Part shown: one piece after another, positions 6,156-7,353 of the stretch
Position numbering within the stretch: position 1 is the first letter of the stretch
Layout: each line of letters opens with the position of its first letter
Assembly (NCBI GenBank): GCA_041862375.1
Contig: JBGVTE010000031.1
Coordinates: 1-7,353, forward strand
Direction of reading: 5' to 3'
Length of the DNA: 7,353 bases
From: WVZL01 sp041862375
Lineage (GTDB): Bacteria; Acidobacteriota; Aminicenantia; Aminicenantales; Aminicenantaceae
Program-made: the position numbers and the translations under genes
Notes under the pieces: generated by a model
Told to the model about the DNA's origin: nothing
Database searches by the model: none
Seen by the model: the letters and a program-made list of their open reading frames with translations, nothing else

Positions 6156-6953
6156 TCAACCCCGATTTTTTTGAGCATTGGAAAGCTTTAAATCTCCCAT
6201 ATTTTTTTCATATTTCTTTCGTCTTTTTTCTATCTCCGTAGCGTAATTTAGAGATGCTTTAGGGGTTCCCTTCTGTTTTGCGTTAATCATTTTGCTCACG
6301 GCTTCAGCGGTCCAGTTATAAAGAGAAGTAGCAATCTTCCAATCGCTGGGAGAAGCATGACCACTTTCCATAAATCCTAATTGATATTCAATTAGTAATT
6401 CAAGTCCGCATATAAGATTGACATCAGGTTTAAAAGCGAACTCTTTCATTTGCTTTTGGGAAAGACCATCTAGATCAAAATGGTTTTTTAACTGTCTTCT
6501 CATCATGAAGGGCATCAATTGCATCAATCCTAATGCGCCGACTGGGCTTACTGCTTGAGGATTGAATTTACTCTCATAATCTAGAAGAGCTAAAATTAAT
6601 GGATAATCAAGCCCGATGGGAATTTCCCCGTTTTTACCATACTTGTTGTGATATCTGTATATTATTCTCGATATTTCTATTGCTTCTTTCTTGTTCAAAT
6701 ATTTCGAATTATCGAAGACAATGTTTTCTATCAATTGGAGCAAAAGAATTTTTTCTGATAAAAATCTCATATCACTCACTTGCTTTTCGAGATTAGAAAT
6801 TTTATTTAATAAATCATTTTTAGCTTGAACTGTCTGCTTTTTCTGAAAAACTGCCAGATAGATGGAAAATAAAATTAAAGAAATCACAAGGCAAATAATA
6901 AAGCCCAACCAAAAATCCTTGATATTTCCCATGCTGCCAATACTTTTTTTCAT
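6156..6953 (-). CDS. Membrane-anchored SLT-domain (lytic transglycosylase-like) protein
   Basis: This 265-residue protein has a single transmembrane segment (about 13-36), a short Lys/Gln-rich coiled-coil-like stretch (about 40-65) and a C-terminal SLT (transglycosylase) domain (about 100-245). SLT enzymes cleave the MurNAc-GlcNAc bond of peptidoglycan. Conserved signatures are seen: DYESKFNPQAVSPVGALGLM with the expected catalytic Glu127, QLMPF, then KPDVNLICGLELL, SLYNW (212) and NYATEI (236). The usual YNAG motif is changed to YNWT, so activity or specificity may differ from standard lytic transglycosylases. With a basic N terminus, the domain should face the periplasm. It is preceded by an excellent Shine-Dalgarno site. 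Its TGA stop is one base before the ATG of the GH127 gene, so the two are very probably co-transcribed and translationally coupled. Why a cell-wall-type enzyme is coupled to an arabinofuranosidase is not obvious. The family call is firm; peptidoglycan as the substrate is inferred. Confidence 0.88.
   Translation of the reverse strand: MKKSIGSMGNIKDFWLGFIICLVISLILFSIYLAVFQKKQTVQAKNDLLNKISNLEKQVSDMRFLSEKILLLQLIENIVFDNSKYLNKKEAIEISRIIYRYHNKYGKNGEIPIGLDYPLILALLDYESKFNPQAVSPVGALGLMQLMPFMMRRQLKNHFDLDGLSQKQMKEFAFKPDVNLICGLELLIEYQLGFMESGHASPSDWKIATSLYNWTAEAVSKMINAKQKGTPKASLNYATEIEKRRKKYEKNMGDLKLSNAQKNRG
6160..6163 (-). promoter_or_regulatory. Weak ribosome site supporting the GH127 start at 6154
   Basis: GGGG lies five bases before ATG 6154, inside the last codons of the SLT gene (reading GGGGTTGAAATG, which includes the TGA stop). 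It is weaker than AGGAGG, but the one-base spacing between stop and start suggests coupling by ribosomes finishing the upstream gene. Confidence 0.45.
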
Positions 6954-6957
6954 TTTT

Positions 6958-6964
6958 CCTCCTT
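6958..6964 (-). promoter_or_regulatory. Strong Shine-Dalgarno site of the SLT gene
   Basis: AAGGAGG is read on the minus strand four bases before the ATG at 6953. It fixes the start of the SLT gene and shows that the host uses canonical Shine-Dalgarno initiation. Confidence 0.85.
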
Positions 6965-7102
6965 AAACTATTTTCAACATACTACGAAGTGCTGTATATT
7001 CTGAAGTTTTAGATAAACCTTTTTTGCTATAAAATATTCATGAGGAGTTTTTTCGCCGTGCATTTTACCTATTCTTTTGCTTCCTTTACTCTACTTGCCT
7101 TT

Positions 7103-7131
7103 AGAATAATAATTATTCAAATTAGAGTCAA
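7103..7131 (-). promoter_or_regulatory. Candidate sigma70-type promoter of the SLT-GH127 operon
   Basis: On the minus strand TTGACT (7131-7126) is followed after exactly 17 bases by TATTCT (7108-7103), a good sigma70-type pair. Transcription would begin near 7096 and leave a leader of about 140 bases before the SLT start. The leader is long enough for regulation, but no riboswitch-like or attenuator structure was recognised in it. Chance similarity in AT-rich DNA remains possible. Confidence 0.4.
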
Positions 7132-7260
7132 ATAGAATATATATACTTTGATTAATAGTGTATTAGAGAGGTGGTTATATTATTTTTATTCTCGCTCGAG
7201 GGGAAATATGGCAGTCTATTCAACATTCAATCATTCCGTTATATCGATTTCAGTTGATTT

Positions 7261-7353
7261 TTACCATTTTTCATACTTGACAATATCAGAAAAAGCTTTA
7301 CGTTTTTTAGGCTTCGGCTCATCATCTGGATATCCTAGTGGTGTGAATGCGAC
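7261..7353 (-). CDS. Nitroreductase-family protein, C-terminal end (partial)
   Basis: The minus strand is open from the window edge to a TAA at 7263-7261, giving the last 30 residues. They contain PLGYPDDEPKPKKRKAFSDI and end in VKYEKW. The G-Y-P-D/E-E-x-P-x-P-K-x-R-K pattern followed by an aromatic-rich end is the typical C terminus of FMN-dependent nitroreductase-family oxidoreductases, where it packs against the flavin domain. The specific substrate cannot be told from this fragment. The gene lies upstream of the SLT gene on the same strand, but about 300 bases and a candidate promoter separate them, so it is probably a separate transcription unit. Confidence 0.8.
   Translation of the reverse strand, partial: VAFTPLGYPDDEPKPKKRKAFSDIVKYEKW

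Larger units (their letters stand above)
6954..7260 (-). other. Intergenic leader between the nitroreductase end and the SLT gene
   Basis: This AT-rich stretch of 307 bases holds no convincing gene. On the minus strand it contains a candidate promoter (7131-7103), a possible 29-codon ORF (7063-6974) and the Shine-Dalgarno site of the SLT gene. A short CTCGAGCGAG dyad at 7190-7200, downstream of the nitroreductase stop, is too tight and lacks a T-run, so no terminator is called. No repeats or mobile-element ends were seen. Confidence 0.6.

Noticed and set aside
6155..6178. Upstream ATG at 6178 for the GH127 gene
   Set aside because: There is no properly spaced ribosome site, and it overlaps the SLT gene by 23 bases. 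ATG 6154 follows the upstream stop directly.
7040..7135. 31-codon plus-strand ORF in the right intergenic region
   Set aside because: It has no ribosome site and an AT-rich, Ile-rich tail, and it overlaps the candidate minus-strand promoter.
7208..7353. Plus-strand open frame at the right edge starting ATGGCAGTC
   Set aside because: Most of it is antisense to the nitroreductase C terminus, which is far better supported by its family motif.

Overview
The window looks like a chromosomal segment of a moderately AT-rich, probably Gram-negative (diderm) bacterium that uses Shine-Dalgarno sites. Three of its four complete genes encode proteins with export signals (one Sec signal peptide, two lipoprotein-like leaders), and the fourth encodes a single-pass membrane protein. 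Clear Shine-Dalgarno sites, such as AAGGAGG before the transglycosylase-like gene, argue against a typical Bacteroidetes genome. The enzyme mix would suit an FCB-related or other polysaccharide-degrading lineage. Taxonomy cannot be settled from the sequence alone.

Layout. Bases 1-78 are the last 25 codons of a plus-strand gene that enters from the left. Bases 79-315 are AT-rich and non-coding. They hold a perfect 16-bp inverted repeat, a related CACGAAAA direct repeat and a sigma70-like promoter. A two-gene plus-strand operon follows: an exported creatininase-family metal hydrolase (316-1173), then a PA14-containing GH3 glycosidase, probably a lipoprotein (1191-3872). Bases 3859-4164 hold a decayed minus-strand gene with a recognisable TPR motif and at least one, probably two, in-frame stops. 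Next comes a two-gene minus-strand operon. Its first gene encodes a membrane-anchored SLT/lytic-transglycosylase-like protein (6953-6156). Its second encodes a GH127 beta-L-arabinofuranosidase (6154-4181). The two are separated by a single base. Bases 6954-7260 are the leader and promoter of that operon. Bases 7353-7261 are the C-terminal end of a minus-strand nitroreductase-family gene.

How the genes may work together (inference). The GH3 and GH127 enzymes both appear to act outside the cytoplasm, and both belong to families that release pentoses or glucose from plant-type glycans. Their converging operons therefore look like a small glycan-trimming locus, without any transporter, SusC/D pair or regulator in view. 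The two odd partners, an exported creatininase-like hydrolase and an SLT-like protein, are the most interesting part. No CRISPR array, transposase, tRNA or rRNA was seen.
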